DNA of 64,000 nucleotides from Megaleporinus macrocephalus. Taxonomy: Eukaryota > Chordata > Actinopteri > Characiformes > Anostomidae. Every line of letters begins with the position of its first letter. Position 1 is the stretch's first letter. Position numbers and translations under genes: made by a program. The DNA lies in assembly GCA_021613375.1 (NCBI GenBank), contig CM038704.1, positions 376,001 through 440,000 of the forward strand, in the 5' to 3' direction. Positions 26,201-33,184 of this stretch are shown piece by piece. The notes under the pieces were generated by a model. It worked only from the letters and a program-made list of their open reading frames with translations. It searched no databases and was not told the origin of the DNA.

Positions 26201-27576
26201 CCCTTACCCTCCACCCTTCCTCTTACCCTTCAACCTTACCCTTTACCCATACCCTTTAATCTTACCCTTCAGCCGTACTCGTTCAACCTTACCCTTTACC
26301 TTTATCCATTACCCTTACCCTTCAGCCTTACCCTTCAGCCTTACCCTTTACCTTTATCCTTTAGCCTTAGCCTTTACCCTTACCTATCAGCCTTACCCTT
26401 CAGCCTTACCCTTCAGCCTTACCCTTCAGCCTTATCCCCTACCCTCGTCCTTACCCTTACCCTTTAATCTTACCCCCTACCCTCCGTCCTTACCCTTACC
26501 CCCCATCCTACCCTTCAACCTTACCCTCCGTCCTTACCCTTACCCCCCATCCTACCCTTCAACCTTACCCTCCGTCCTTACCCTTACCCTTTAATCTTAC
26601 CCCCTACCTCCGTCCTTACCCTTACCCCCATCCTACCCTTCAACCTTACCTCCGTCCTTACCCTTACCCCCATCCTACCCTTCAACCTTACCCTCCGTCC
26701 TTACCCTTACCCTCCGTCCTTACCCCTTACCCTCCATCCTTACCCTTACCCTCCATCCTTACCCTTACCCTCCATCCTTACCCTTACCCTCCACCCTTCC
26801 TCTTACCCTTCAACCTTACCCTTTACCCATACCCTTTAATCTTACCCTTCAGCCGTACTCGTTCAACCTTACCCTTTACCTTTATCCATTACCCTTACCC
26901 TTCAGCCTTACCCTTCAGCCTTACCCTTTACCTTTATCCCTTTACCCTTACCCTTTTAACCTTACGCATCTTATCCCTTTTACCCTTACCCTTTAACCTT
27001 ACAATCTTTACCTTTACCCTGTACACACTTTACACCTTCCCTTTAACCTTACCCATCTTACCCTTTACCCTTACCCTTTAACCTTACCATCTTACCTTTA
27101 CCCTTACCCTTTAACCTTACCATCTTACCCTTTACCCTTACCCTTTAACCTTACCATCTTACCTTTACCCTTACCCTTTAACCTTACCATCTTACCCTTT
27201 ACCCTTACCCTTTAACCTTACCATCTTACCTTTACCCTTACCCTTTAACCTTACCATCTTACCCTTTACCCTTACCCTTTAACCTTACCATCTTACCTTT
27301 ACCCTTACCCTTTAACCTTACCATCTTACCTTTACCCTTACCCTTTACCCTTACCCTTTACCCTTACCCTTTACCCTTACCCTTTAACCTTACCATCTTA
27401 CCTTTACCCTTACCCTTTACCCTTACCCTTTACCCTTACCCTTTAACCTTACCCTTTAACCTTACCCTTTAACCTTACCCTGGATATGAGCTCTAACACA
27501 CTGGACCCACTTTCTGAACCCACATCAGTGCCAGCAAACAAATGTAATATAAACAAACTCTCTCCTCTCTCTCTCT

Positions 27577-27619
<43 letters not shown>

Positions 27620-27643
27620 TCTCTCTCTGTCTCTCTGTCTCTC

Positions 27644-27689
<46 letters not shown>

Positions 27690-27757
27690 CTCTGTCTCTG
27701 TCTCTCCCTCTCTCTCCCTCTCTCTCTCTCTCTCCTCTCTCTGTCTCTGTCTCTCCC

Positions 27758-27808
<51 letters not shown>

Positions 27809-27956
27809 CCACTCTCCCACATTCTCCTCCTTTCCTCTCTCTCTCTCCTAGGCTGCGTGTTTCGCTGTACTGGGTGTTCTGTTTATGATCATGAGTTGGA
27901 GCTTCATTATCATCGACTGGACCACAGGGAGCAGTAACGCTGCTGGCGGCCACTAG
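5823..27956 (+). CDS. slc38a3: Sodium-coupled neutral amino acid transporter 3 (SNAT3/SN1), 3' twelve coding exons; 5' end outside window
   Basis: SLC38 system-N transporters move glutamine, histidine and asparagine across the plasma membrane with Na+ symport and H+ antiport. Twelve GT-AG exons join in one continuous frame of about 408 residues ending at TAG 27954-27956: 5823-5896, 6222-6314, 7761-7842, 16498-16580, 19439-19497, 20592-20768, 20862-20941, 21751-21851, 21991-22115, 22220-22364, 25816-25919, 27852-27956. Family landmarks in order are SIHLLLKASGVVG, GIRAYEQLGYRAFGTPGK, LPLALMKQLGYLGY, VIYKKFQIPCP, AFAFVCHPEVLPIYTEL, LTAVTLTVPIVLFPVRRAIQ, IFAPNILGIFGVIG and FIIIDW. Compared with the roughly 500-residue family length, about the first 100 residues (N-terminal tail and TM1 with the Na+-site region) are missing; no such exon is present between 2123 and 5822, so they lie upstream. 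SNAT5 (SLC38A5) is the closest alternative, but the sequence and the neighbouring gnai2 favour SNAT3. Teleosts can carry a and b copies; which one this is cannot be told here. Confidence 0.95.
6222..6314 (+). CDS. slc38a3: slc38a3 coding exon 2 of window
   Basis: Acceptor CCTTCCAG ends at 6221 and donor GTGAGC starts at 6315. The 93 bp encode GIRAYEQLGYRAFGTPGKMA then AGIAITLQNIG. GIRAYEQLG and AFGTPGK are strongly conserved in system-N transporters. Phase 1 at both ends. The intron before it is only 325 bp. Confidence 0.95.
6663..7129. mobile_element. TTAA-bounded MITE, copy A (single internal unit)
   Basis: The element is bounded by TTAA at both ends with terminal inverted repeats AGGAGCGATATGCAAGA (left) and, on the opposite strand at the right end, AGGAGCAATATGTAAAA. 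Its interior is homologous, in inverted orientation, to the element at 37923-39229. It contains one copy of a sequence (CACTATCACCTCTTCAGGTA region, about 6955-6990) that is tandemly amplified in the other copy. TTAA duplication suggests a piggyBac-like or other TTAA-specific source; no transposase is present. Confidence 0.8.
7761..7842 (+). CDS. slc38a3: slc38a3 coding exon 3 of window
   Basis: Acceptor TCTCTCACAG ends at 7760; donor GTAAGT starts at 7843. It encodes AMSSYMFIVKSEFPLVIQAF then LKADSDSG; AMSSY-x-FI-x-KSE-x-PLVI is the SNAT3/5 signature. It ends in phase 2. The following intron is the largest in the gene here (8,655 bp) and is filled mainly by tandem repeats. Confidence 0.95.
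7917..7988. repeat. 11-bp tandem repeat
   Basis: A short array of CAGCTCCAGCC-type units lies directly downstream of the exon at 7761-7842, within the intron. Confidence 0.8.
8030..8340. mobile_element. Foldback element, copy A
   Basis: Near 8100-8200 the sequence folds on itself: CACCAGTTTTCCTGTTCCAC is mirrored downstream by GTGGAAACAGGAGAACTGGTG with few mismatches. The flanks carry a roughly 56-bp unit containing GTCAGTAGGAGTGAGTATTG, present twice. The whole segment is repeated in inverted orientation at 21115-21385, and a fragment (GTTCCACCTTAAACAGTGCA) occurs near 9537. It is probably a nonautonomous foldback/MITE-like element of unassigned family. Confidence 0.75.
8394..8662. repeat. 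27-bp minisatellite, about 10 copies
   Basis: The unit is CTCCTCCACTCTGTTC followed by CTCACCTCCTT (or TTCACCTCCTT). Because 27 is a multiple of three and the unit lacks stops, both strands are open for more than 100 codons; these reading frames are by-products of the repeat. It lies in the intron between the exons at 7761 and 16498. Confidence 0.95.
8863..10050. other. Intron without recognisable gene or element
   Basis: Apart from a short piece related to the foldback element near 9537-9562, I see only unique sequence here. Confidence 0.5.
10062..10612. repeat. 16-19-bp slippage-variable array (about 32 copies)
   Basis: Units of ACTGGTCTTATTGTTAAA vary in length by the number of A and T residues at the junction (GTTAAAAC, GTTAAAC, GTTAAC, GTAAAC). 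The array is intronic and separated by about 230 bp from the 5.5-kb minisatellite. Confidence 0.95.
10851..16324. repeat. Giant 36-bp minisatellite (about 5.5 kb)
   Basis: The array is built from two related monomers, a 20-mer TTGGACTGGAGCTGATGAAG and a 16-mer TTGGACGGTTGGGAAG, usually alternating to give 36 bp but sometimes with one type repeated. Variants include GAGGAAG for GATGAAG, GGTTTTGAAG for GGTTGGGAAG, GGTTGAGAAG and GGTTGGGAGG. Long blocks are duplicated inside it. It fills most of the slc38a3 intron 7843-16497 and ends about 170 bp before an exon. On the minus strand none of the three frames contains a stop within the consensus, so a very long reading frame (about 1,900 codons) exists there by composition. 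Confidence 0.97.
16498..16580 (+). CDS. slc38a3: slc38a3 coding exon 4 of window
   Basis: Acceptor TCTCCACAG ends at 16497; donor GTGAGTG starts at 16581. Translation from the split codon is GEWYLNGNYLVVLVTVSMIL then PLALMKQLG, matching the W-Y-x-NGNYLV and ILPLALM segments of SNAT3. The exon sits only about 170 bp downstream of the end of the 5.5-kb minisatellite. Confidence 0.94.
16690..17530 (+). mobile_element. Degenerate Tc1-like transposon relic
   Basis: The left end has a Tc1-family-like terminus (TGGAAAAAAGCTGGGACGTT, about 16713). Internal text around 17140-17300 resembles a fish Tc1-like transposase coding strand: the region of CGCCGAGTTCTCTGGGCC, then GTGGTCAGATGAGATCACCT, then CATGGACGAGAGGGACCATCC-like sequence. 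Reading frames are interrupted and the second half is rearranged, so it is a pseudogene-bearing relic. Family assignment is from recall of fish Tc1 elements. Confidence 0.6.
17580..18785 (-). mobile_element. Composite AT-rich element with internal array, copy 1
   Basis: It comprises the shared single-copy segment (17605-17712), a linker with AACACACTGACGTATAGAAA, a 51-bp tandem array (17790-18740) and an end segment with GTTTACTGAGTAAATATAAA and CTTCCTGTCTGGA. The same parts occur in the reverse order and strand at 33235-34292. This makes two inverted copies of one mobile unit rather than two independent satellites. The terminal region of the second copy (CAGTACTGAGTAAAAGTTTT) resembles Tc1/mariner-type ends; no transposase was recognised. 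Confidence 0.75.
17790..18740. repeat. 51-bp AT-rich minisatellite, about 18 copies
   Basis: The unit contains TTAATAATAAAGTGTAAAAG, CTCTACTTACTCTATTAATA and CTGATTAATAT in succession. Copies vary at CTCTACTTAC / CACTAATTAC / CTCTATTTAC and GATTAATAT / GAATAATAT / GTTTAATAT. It lies in the intron before the exon at 19439. Confidence 0.95.
19439..19497 (+). CDS. slc38a3: slc38a3 coding exon 5 of window
   Basis: Acceptor CTCCCACAG ends at 19438; donor GTACGT starts at 19498. The short 59-bp exon encodes GYLGYASGFSLSCMVFFLSA, the conserved GYLGY-x-SG-x-SL-x-CM-x-FF transmembrane segment. It joins the preceding exon in phase 1 and the next in phase 0. Confidence 0.94.
19836..19892. repeat. TTC/TTCG simple repeat
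   Basis: A run of TTCTTCGTCTTCGTC units in the intron between exons at 19439 and 20592. Confidence 0.85.
20317..20376. repeat. (TTA)n microsatellite
   Basis: About 19 perfect TTA/ATT triplets in an intron. Confidence 0.95.
20592..20768 (+). CDS. slc38a3: slc38a3 coding exon 6 of window (large extracellular loop)
   Basis: Acceptor CTCCCTCAG ends at 20591; donor GTACGA starts at 20769; 59 whole codons. It starts VIYKKFQIPCPFEEF and then enters the variable extracellular loop, which carries an N-glycosylation sequon (NST) and a second cysteine in DEDHC, and ends MFTVNSQ. The loop is the least conserved part of the family, so its divergence from mammals is expected. Confidence 0.94.
20862..20941 (+). 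CDS. slc38a3: slc38a3 coding exon 7 of window
   Basis: Acceptor TTTCTTCAG ends at 20861; donor GTGAGT starts at 20942, after an intron of only 93 bp. It encodes TAYTIPILAFAFVCHPEVLP then IYTELR, a hallmark of SNAT1-5 transporters (AFAFVCHPEVLPIY-x-EL). Phase 2 at its end; Asn is completed by the next exon. Confidence 0.96.
21115..21385. mobile_element. Foldback element, copy B (inverted relative to copy A)
   Basis: It is the near-exact reverse complement of 8030-8340, including the CACCAGTTCTCCTGTTTCCA / TGGAACAGGAAAACTGGTG internal stem and the 56-bp outer unit. It lies in the intron between the exons at 20862 and 21751, about 13 kb from its partner. Confidence 0.78.
21636..21688. repeat. 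(TTA)n microsatellite
   Basis: An imperfect ATT/TTA run about 60 bp before the acceptor of the exon at 21751. Confidence 0.9.
21751..21851 (+). CDS. slc38a3: slc38a3 coding exon 8 of window
   Basis: Acceptor TGCTTGCAG ends at 21750; donor GTGAG starts at 21852. It encodes NPSQKKMQQVSNISILIMYT then MYFLAALFGYLTFK, matching the PSKKKMQ and MY-x-LAALFGYLTF motifs of the family. Confidence 0.95.
21991..22115 (+). CDS. slc38a3: slc38a3 coding exon 9 of window
   Basis: Acceptor GACTGTAG ends at 21990 (a weak pyrimidine tract); donor GTGAGT starts at 22116. It encodes ESVEAELLHTYSRIDPYDVL then ILCVRLAVLTAVTLTVPIVL and FP. VEAELLHTYS and the VTLTVPIVLFP transmembrane segment are conserved across SNAT3/5. 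Confidence 0.95.
22220..22364 (+). CDS. slc38a3: slc38a3 coding exon 10 of window
   Basis: Acceptor GATGCTCAG ends at 22219; donor GTGAGT starts at 22365. It encodes VRRAIQQMLFPNKTFNWLRH, a transmembrane stretch, and INMLVIFAPNILGIFGVIG. RRAIQQMLFP and APNILGIFGVIG are diagnostic for this transporter group. Confidence 0.95.
22910..23215. repeat. LINE-like 3' tail relic with GATA/GATG microsatellite
   Basis: A TAGATAGATAGA / GATGGATGGATG run is followed by GGAATTTCAAGGAATCCAGT and AT-rich text with GTGCAAATATACAATAAAA, an arrangement common at the ends of fish LINE copies. An 11-bp unit GTGTAAACAGT is repeated four times at 23061-23099. Family not resolved. Confidence 0.4.
23228..23287. repeat. 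(AT)n microsatellite
   Basis: About 29 perfect AT dinucleotides in the intron between exons at 22220 and 25816. Confidence 0.95.
23789..24969 (+). mobile_element. Tc1-like transposon relic with pseudogene transposase
   Basis: Terminal inverted repeats match: left CAGTTAGGCCCAGAAATATT with TGGACAGTGACACAA, right TTGTGTCACTGTCTAAATAT with TTCTGGGCCTAA, bounded by TA. The 1.18-kb interior has decayed transposase-like text on the + strand: an ATGGCGGGAATGTTAGGAGT helix-turn-helix-like region near 24226, CAGATCCCAACCCGATCGAG (DPNPIE-like) near 24533, with several stops and indels. It is a dead copy of a well-known fish Tc1-type family. Confidence 0.85.
25816..25919 (+). CDS. slc38a3: slc38a3 coding exon 11 of window
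   Basis: Acceptor TTCTTGAAG ends at 25815; donor GTGAGT starts at 25920. From the split Gly codon it reads GATSAPCLIFIFPAVFYMRI then VPKEEEPIRSTPKVV. The charged KEEEP-x-RSTPK loop corresponds to the cytoplasmic linker before the last membrane segment. It is preceded by a 3.45-kb intron carrying a Tc1 relic. Confidence 0.94.
25930..27480. repeat. Pyrimidine-rich CCCTTA-type degenerate repeat array
   Basis: Almost all of the last slc38a3 intron is built of CCTTACCCTTACCC-type hexamers with CTCCGTCCTTACC, CTTCAACCTTACC and CTTTAACCTTACCATCTTAC higher-order units. A block at about 26160-26330 recurs near 26715-26930. The coding strand is nearly pure C/T/A with almost no G, so the opposite strand has many GGGTAAGGGTAAGGG runs. 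The motif is not the vertebrate telomere hexamer. Confidence 0.93.
27560..27850. repeat. (CT)n tract serving as final polypyrimidine tract
   Basis: About 290 bp of CTCTCTCC / CTGTCTCTGT runs end directly at the CTAG acceptor of the last exon at 27852. The open frames on both strands here are low-complexity artefacts. Confidence 0.95.
27852..27956 (+). CDS. slc38a3: slc38a3 last coding exon and stop
   Basis: The acceptor CTCTCTCCTAG ends at 27851 behind an exceptionally long CT tract. The exon encodes AACFAVLGVLFMIMSWSFII then IDWTTGSSNAAGGH and stops at TAG 27954-27956. This is the final transmembrane segment plus a short C-terminal tail; FIIIDW is characteristic of SNAT3. Confidence 0.94.
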   Translation, partial: AACFAVLGVLFMIMSWSFIIIDWTTGSSNAAGGH

Positions 27957-28134
27957 GGGGCAGTCTGTGCTCTGCGTGTATGTGTTAGTGATGATGTGAG
28001 TGAGTGACAGGGTGAAGCTCAGTTTGGGCCTGTTTGTTTTCTTTTTTTAATCTGTTTTTAATGCAGTACAGAGAAGTGTTTCCCCACCCCGTCCTCCTGA
28101 CACACGTCCTGCTGCAGCTCCCAGCACACCCAGT

Positions 28135-29150
28135 ACACCTGAACTGCTACTGACTACTTACCTGAACCGGTACTCTCAGCACACCTGAACCTGGTACTGA
28201 CAACTTACCTGAACCGGTACTCTCAGCACACCTGAACCCGGTACTGACAACTTACCTGAACCGGTACTATCAGCACACCTGAACCCGGTACTGACAACTT
28301 ACCTGAACCGGTACTATCAGCACACCTGAACTGCTACTGACAACTTACCTGAACCAGTACTGACAACACACCTAAACCAGTACTGACAACACACCTAAAC
28401 CAGTACTCTCGGTATACCTGAACCTGTTCTGATGGTACACCTGAACTGCTACTGACAACTTACCTGAACCGGTACTCTCAGCACACCTGAACCCGGTACT
28501 GACAACTTACCTGAACCGGTACTATCAGCACACCTGAACTGCTACTGACAACTTACCTGAACCGGTACTCTCAGCACACCTGAACCCGGTACTGACAACT
28601 TACCTGAACCGGTACTATCAGCACCCCTGAACTGCTACTGACAACTTACCTGAACCGGTACTATCAGTACACCTGAACCAGTATGGACAGCACACCTGAA
28701 CCAGTACTGACAACACACCTAAACCAGTACTCTCGGTATACCTGAACCTGTTCTGATGGTACACCTGAACTGCTACTGACAACTTACCTGAACCGGTACT
28801 CTCAGCACACCTGAACCCGGTACTGACAACTTACCTGAACCGGTACTATCAGCACACCTGAACCCGGTACTGACAACTTACCTGAACCGGTACTCTCAGC
28901 ACACCTGAACCCGGTACTGACAACTTACCTGAACCGGTACTATCAGCATCCCTGAACTGCTACTGACAACTTACCTGAACCGGTACTATCAGTACACCTG
29001 AACCAGTATGGACAGCACACCTGAACCAGTACTGACAACACACCTAAACCAGTACTCTCGGTATACCTGAACCTGTTCTGATGGTACACCTGAACCAGTA
29101 TTAAAGACACACCTGAACCAGTACTGTCAGCACACCTGAACCAGGTCATC
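28135..29150. repeat. About 47-bp minisatellite in the slc38a3 3' UTR region
   Basis: Two half-units alternate, ACCTGAACCGGTACTCTCAG + CAC and ACCTGAACCCGGTACTGACA + ACTT. Blocks of about 330 bp are themselves repeated (compare 28380-28700 with 28710-29040, sharing the rare GGTATACCTGAACCTGTTCT segment). It begins about 180 bp after the slc38a3 stop codon and is probably transcribed as 3' UTR. Confidence 0.93.
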
Positions 29151-30042
29151 AACACGCTGGGAGCTGGAGCAGGAAGTGAATGTAGATGGGCTTTATGAGG
29201 GTGGGCTTGGGAACCGCTAACACGCAGGATGTACTCTCCATCCGAGCACTAGATAAACAAACACGTCCGAGTATCTGATCCAGGACAGAATTCATCACGG
29301 AATTGTGAATTTGGTGTGAAAGCGGTTTAGAAGATTCAGTTCTGGTATTTTGGATGGCTAGTGCATCCTCACCTGTACTGCTCTACCTTTTCATCTTTCC
29401 TCTACAGCCAGTTCTGTAGACGATCTCATCCACTGCGGTTTTATAATACTGTCAGCACACGCTTGTAAAAAATCACTACTTTTTTATGAAGTCTTTTAGT
29501 AAAACATGAAAAATCCTGCTTAGTTTTATTTCAGAGACAGAAAAGTAATTCGCTCTCATAGCAGCACTCTCTTACCCCGCTAGGGTTCGGGCACGAGTGA
29601 TAACCCTGACTGTACAGGTGCGTGTATGTTCTCACGCAGGGGTGGGAAATATGATTATTAATATTAGTGAGTAAAATATCAGCTTATCTGGTTTACCAGT
29701 TTAAAATTGGGTTTAGTCGTAGCCGTTACGCTGGCGTGCCTCAGATAAGTGATAATAATGTGACGTAAACACTAAACAGGGATTTAACCTGTAATTTACA
29801 CAAATTAAACATAAATAAAACCTTACTTCAGTACAGACACTGTACATGAATTAGTGAGGAAATGATGCTTTTAATGAAGATGCTTTTAATGCTTTTAATG
29901 AACACAAATAATTAAATATCATAAACAATTACTGATTAATTTTTATCATTAACTTCATAGTCGTATAGCTGACATGAGCGCACTACTGAAGAACCTGCTT
30001 GACATGCTAATTAGCCAATCACAATGCTCCAGTTATGAAGTG

Positions 30043-30075
<33 letters not shown>

Positions 30076-30085
30076 AATCATCATA
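30043..30085. repeat. (CAT)n microsatellite
   Basis: About 12 CAT triplets plus flanking imperfect copies. Confidence 0.9.
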
Positions 30086-31073
30086 CTCGTGCAGCTAATT
30101 GGTAATGACCTTGATATCAGACTTTCACCATAACGTGTAATTATTGCTATATTGATGATGGCTGACTGATGATGACGTCCTGTCTACCGGCCGACTATAC
30201 GGGCTGTTATTGACAGATTTTTCTATATACTGTTTAGATTATATTATATATTTCAGAAATATTTCTTATTAAAAAGTGAAGAAACGTTACAGAAAAAAAG
30301 CCACAAAAATACATAATTTAAAAAATTATCTTAATTTGGAAAAAGCACATTTCAAATTAAATCAGAAATTTAAATATATTTAAATATATTATTTAAATAT
30401 ATATTAAAAACTACTTTAAACTAAATACTTCCATCAATTTTCTAAACTATTCAAAACAAATTCTTCTATAAAATTAGAGTTTATTAATTTTTTATGTATA
30501 ATATATTTATAAATAGTGTAAATATAGATATATCTCCCACCCTGAGCCTGGAGTACATCATCACAGTGGATCAAACCAGCCGTCACAGTTCCCCTCTACT
30601 GCCAGTCGTCTGTAGTCAGTCAGTCAGTCGCTCGGGGGTTAATTTAGAGTGCAGCTCATTTCACTGTATTATTTCAACATGCCAAAGCGATCGCTGCATG
30701 CCTCGAGATTATTTATCATAAAGATAGAGTATAGAAGTTCCTCCTGCACCTGTAGTGCGCACAGCAGGGGGCGCCGGAGACTTGCTACTGAGATACAGGA
30801 TAAGTTAATGTGTATTTATTGAGATGTACGATGTTTTTTAAGTCACTAGATGAGTTTTTTGAATCACGTACGAGTGTAGAGTGTATTTAACCATGTGATC
30901 TTATTCTCTGTAAAGGATTAGAATGAAAACAGTTTCTATATATTCATATATAAATATGAGTCTATGTTTAAGGCAGAGTGTGAACAGCATGAAGCCAGTG
31001 TTTAACTCTACCTGAACCTGAAAGGTGTGTTTCTTGGTGTAAACACGTTTCTACTCGTTTTAAAAGCTGTTCC

Positions 31074-31126
31074 TGCTCACCTGCTCACCTGCTCACCTGC
31101 TCACCTGCTCACCTGCTCACCTGCTC
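31074..31126. repeat. 9-bp tandem repeat
   Basis: Six copies of CACCTGCTC. Confidence 0.92.
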
Positions 31127-31376
31127 GCTCTGCGTCCAGCGCTGTGTTGCTTTATGATGCTTATGAAGAGTTTTTACTGGTTCTGCTGTAACGGGATCTG
31201 AGATGTACTTGTTAAACGATGCCTCTGGATTAATGTTCCACCTTTTTACTGGTGTCGGTTCTGTGTCTGCACACAGAATTTAAGTCTCTCGTTATTGGTC
31301 ACTGGTGCCGAGCGAGGGGTGCATTTTCGAGCGTGACACCTGCAGATCTGAGAAATAGAACGAGGTTGTAGTTCAA

Positions 31377-31823
31377 TTAAAGGCACGGTATACAATTCTG
31401 GTTGTGGAACGCATAGCAAAAACATGCAGAATTCTTTAAGGTGGAAAAGAAAATCTTAAATGAGAAGCTACCTAATAGGAAACCAGCTTCAGCTCTACGA
31501 GGTCTCTCCACTGTTGAAACTCCTTATTGACTTTAATACAACTCGCTTAAAGAAGCTTGAAATAAGAACTTTTTCTCAGTCTCTGATCTGCAGATCTTCT
31601 TTGGTTATTTTGGTAGACCCTCCCCTTCCCCCTGTCCTCTGCAAGAGCAGGAACACCCTCCGTTACTGATTGGTTGGAAGAGCCACTTTGTTTATTTCCC
31701 CCTGTACAGCTTTGGGGCTGAAAACCAACACCGTATTTGGTGACCATGAGAAGATTTTGACTGAATTTTACAATAATTTTACAATAATAATAATTGGATT
31801 GGAATCGTAAACCGTGCCTTTAA
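31377..31823. mobile_element. TTAA-bounded MITE (447 bp)
   Basis: TTAA at both ends with 18-bp terminal inverted repeats: left AGGCACGGTATACAATTC, right on the opposite strand AGGCACGGTTTACGATTC. No transposase. It resembles the 6663/37923 family only in its TTAA boundaries and the AGG start of the repeat. It lies in the slc38a3 3' region. Confidence 0.8.
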
Positions 31824-33184
31824 TAAAAACAGACGCTTCTTAAGCACCAACACAACAAATATGATGTGTAGAGATGATGTAGGATCAGGACTAGAAACCT
31901 TTCGATGTCTTGAAAATGGGAATGACTAACATTAGCCCCACTGCCAGCCCTGATCTGATTTCTGGCAGATTGTGTCCAGATTTATTTCTGATAGTCTGAA
32001 CAGCAGAAACCATATGCCGTCCAATGTTTTGTGAATCAGATCCTAATCACATTCAGAGATGATTCCGTTTAAATTTGAGTCCAGTTGGATTTTTTACAAA
32101 CGAGTCTCAATCTGGATGCTTGAAACTGGTTTCAGAGTTTAGTATCACTCGCTGGGAGTATGAAGTTACTGACTCCTGCGTCATTACCACAGCACACAGG
32201 TCAATAATATCTGGACACACAAATCTGATCTGACTGCTTGTGAATAACAGTAGGTGGACCGTTATCTGATTTTATATACAAACCCAGTCTGCCTGCAGTC
32301 TGACCACAGCTTTAGTCATAAACGAACATTAAAAGGTTTTCAAATGACTTGAAACTCAAATTATGACACAGAAGAAGAAAATCTAAGAGAATATAAGATT
32401 TACTTATGAACTCAAATCGGACTACAGTAGCAGGACGTGCTCATCAGACCATGTGAGAACTGTTGTCTGTGCCACTTTTTTAAATATACATATATATTTA
32501 CTGAGAATATATATATTTGTGACACGTTTTGTGAATTAATTTAAATTTATACTCTCAGTATTGAATGTTTGTGTGACTACAGAAGGAATGACTCGTCCAG
32601 TAACTCTAATAAAGCTGCTGATTGTTTTTTATTTTATTTTCATTTAATTGACTGTCATTTATTTTCCACACGGAGTAGATTTCATGTTTTGCTATTTTAA
32701 TTCACTTTAACGTTCTCACCCGACTTTGATCTCCAGACCGATTGTTTTATAGTTAATATTCACATAGAAATCTGAGTCTGTCCAAAAAGCAGCTCAGACG
32801 GATCTTCATTAAAAGTTAATGTTAATCATCTAATCATTAATGTTAAAAAGTGAATAACGTCTTGTTTACCATTTATTTTGTGCCTATAATCACTGCATAT
32901 ACGTAAATGATGTACATAAGCGTTAGCGCTTCTCATCTGATATTAATATCTAGTCTGTATAGTGTAAATAGCAGAACTGGTTTTCGTTTGACAATAAATG
33001 AAATATATTTGTTTTTAAATTTGTATCTGTGGCTTTTTTTTAAACTTATACAGTTGTGTGCAAAATTTTGGGTACTTTGTTCAAATTATCTAATTATCTA
33101 CATCCTTCACAGAGAACACACTCCTGCTAGACGCTAAACATTAAACCTACAGAGTAACTTACAGTCAACTTTATATAAACAGTA

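Larger units (their letters stand above)
27957..32640 (+). other. slc38a3: slc38a3 3' UTR and downstream region; end uncertain
   Basis: No coding sequence follows the stop. The first kilobase is dominated by a minisatellite. Candidate polyadenylation signals (AATAAA) are at 29814-29819, 32608-32613 and 32993-32998; the last is followed by T/GT-rich sequence. I cannot decide which is used. A TTAA-bounded element lies at 31377-31823. Between 29160 and 31370 I see AT-rich sequence, a (CAT)n run and a 9-bp repeat, and nothing coding. Confidence 0.35.

Noticed and set aside
25866..26594. A 242-codon + strand frame continuing past the exon ending at 25919
   Set aside because: It begins in true slc38a3 coding sequence but then reads through the GTGAGT donor into CCCTTA repeats; the spliced frame continues at 27852 with a conserved C-terminus.
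25930..27480. Interstitial telomeric repeat
   Set aside because: The hexamer is CCCTTA (TAAGGG on the other strand), not the vertebrate CCCTAA/TTAGGG telomere motif, and it is mixed with longer degenerate units.
5823..27956. Identification as slc38a5 rather than slc38a3
   Set aside because: Segments such as the ALMKQLGYLGYASGFSLSCM region, APNILGIFGVIG and FIIIDW fit SNAT3 better than SNAT5 as I recall them, and gnai2 is the SNAT3 neighbour. A phylogeny would settle it.
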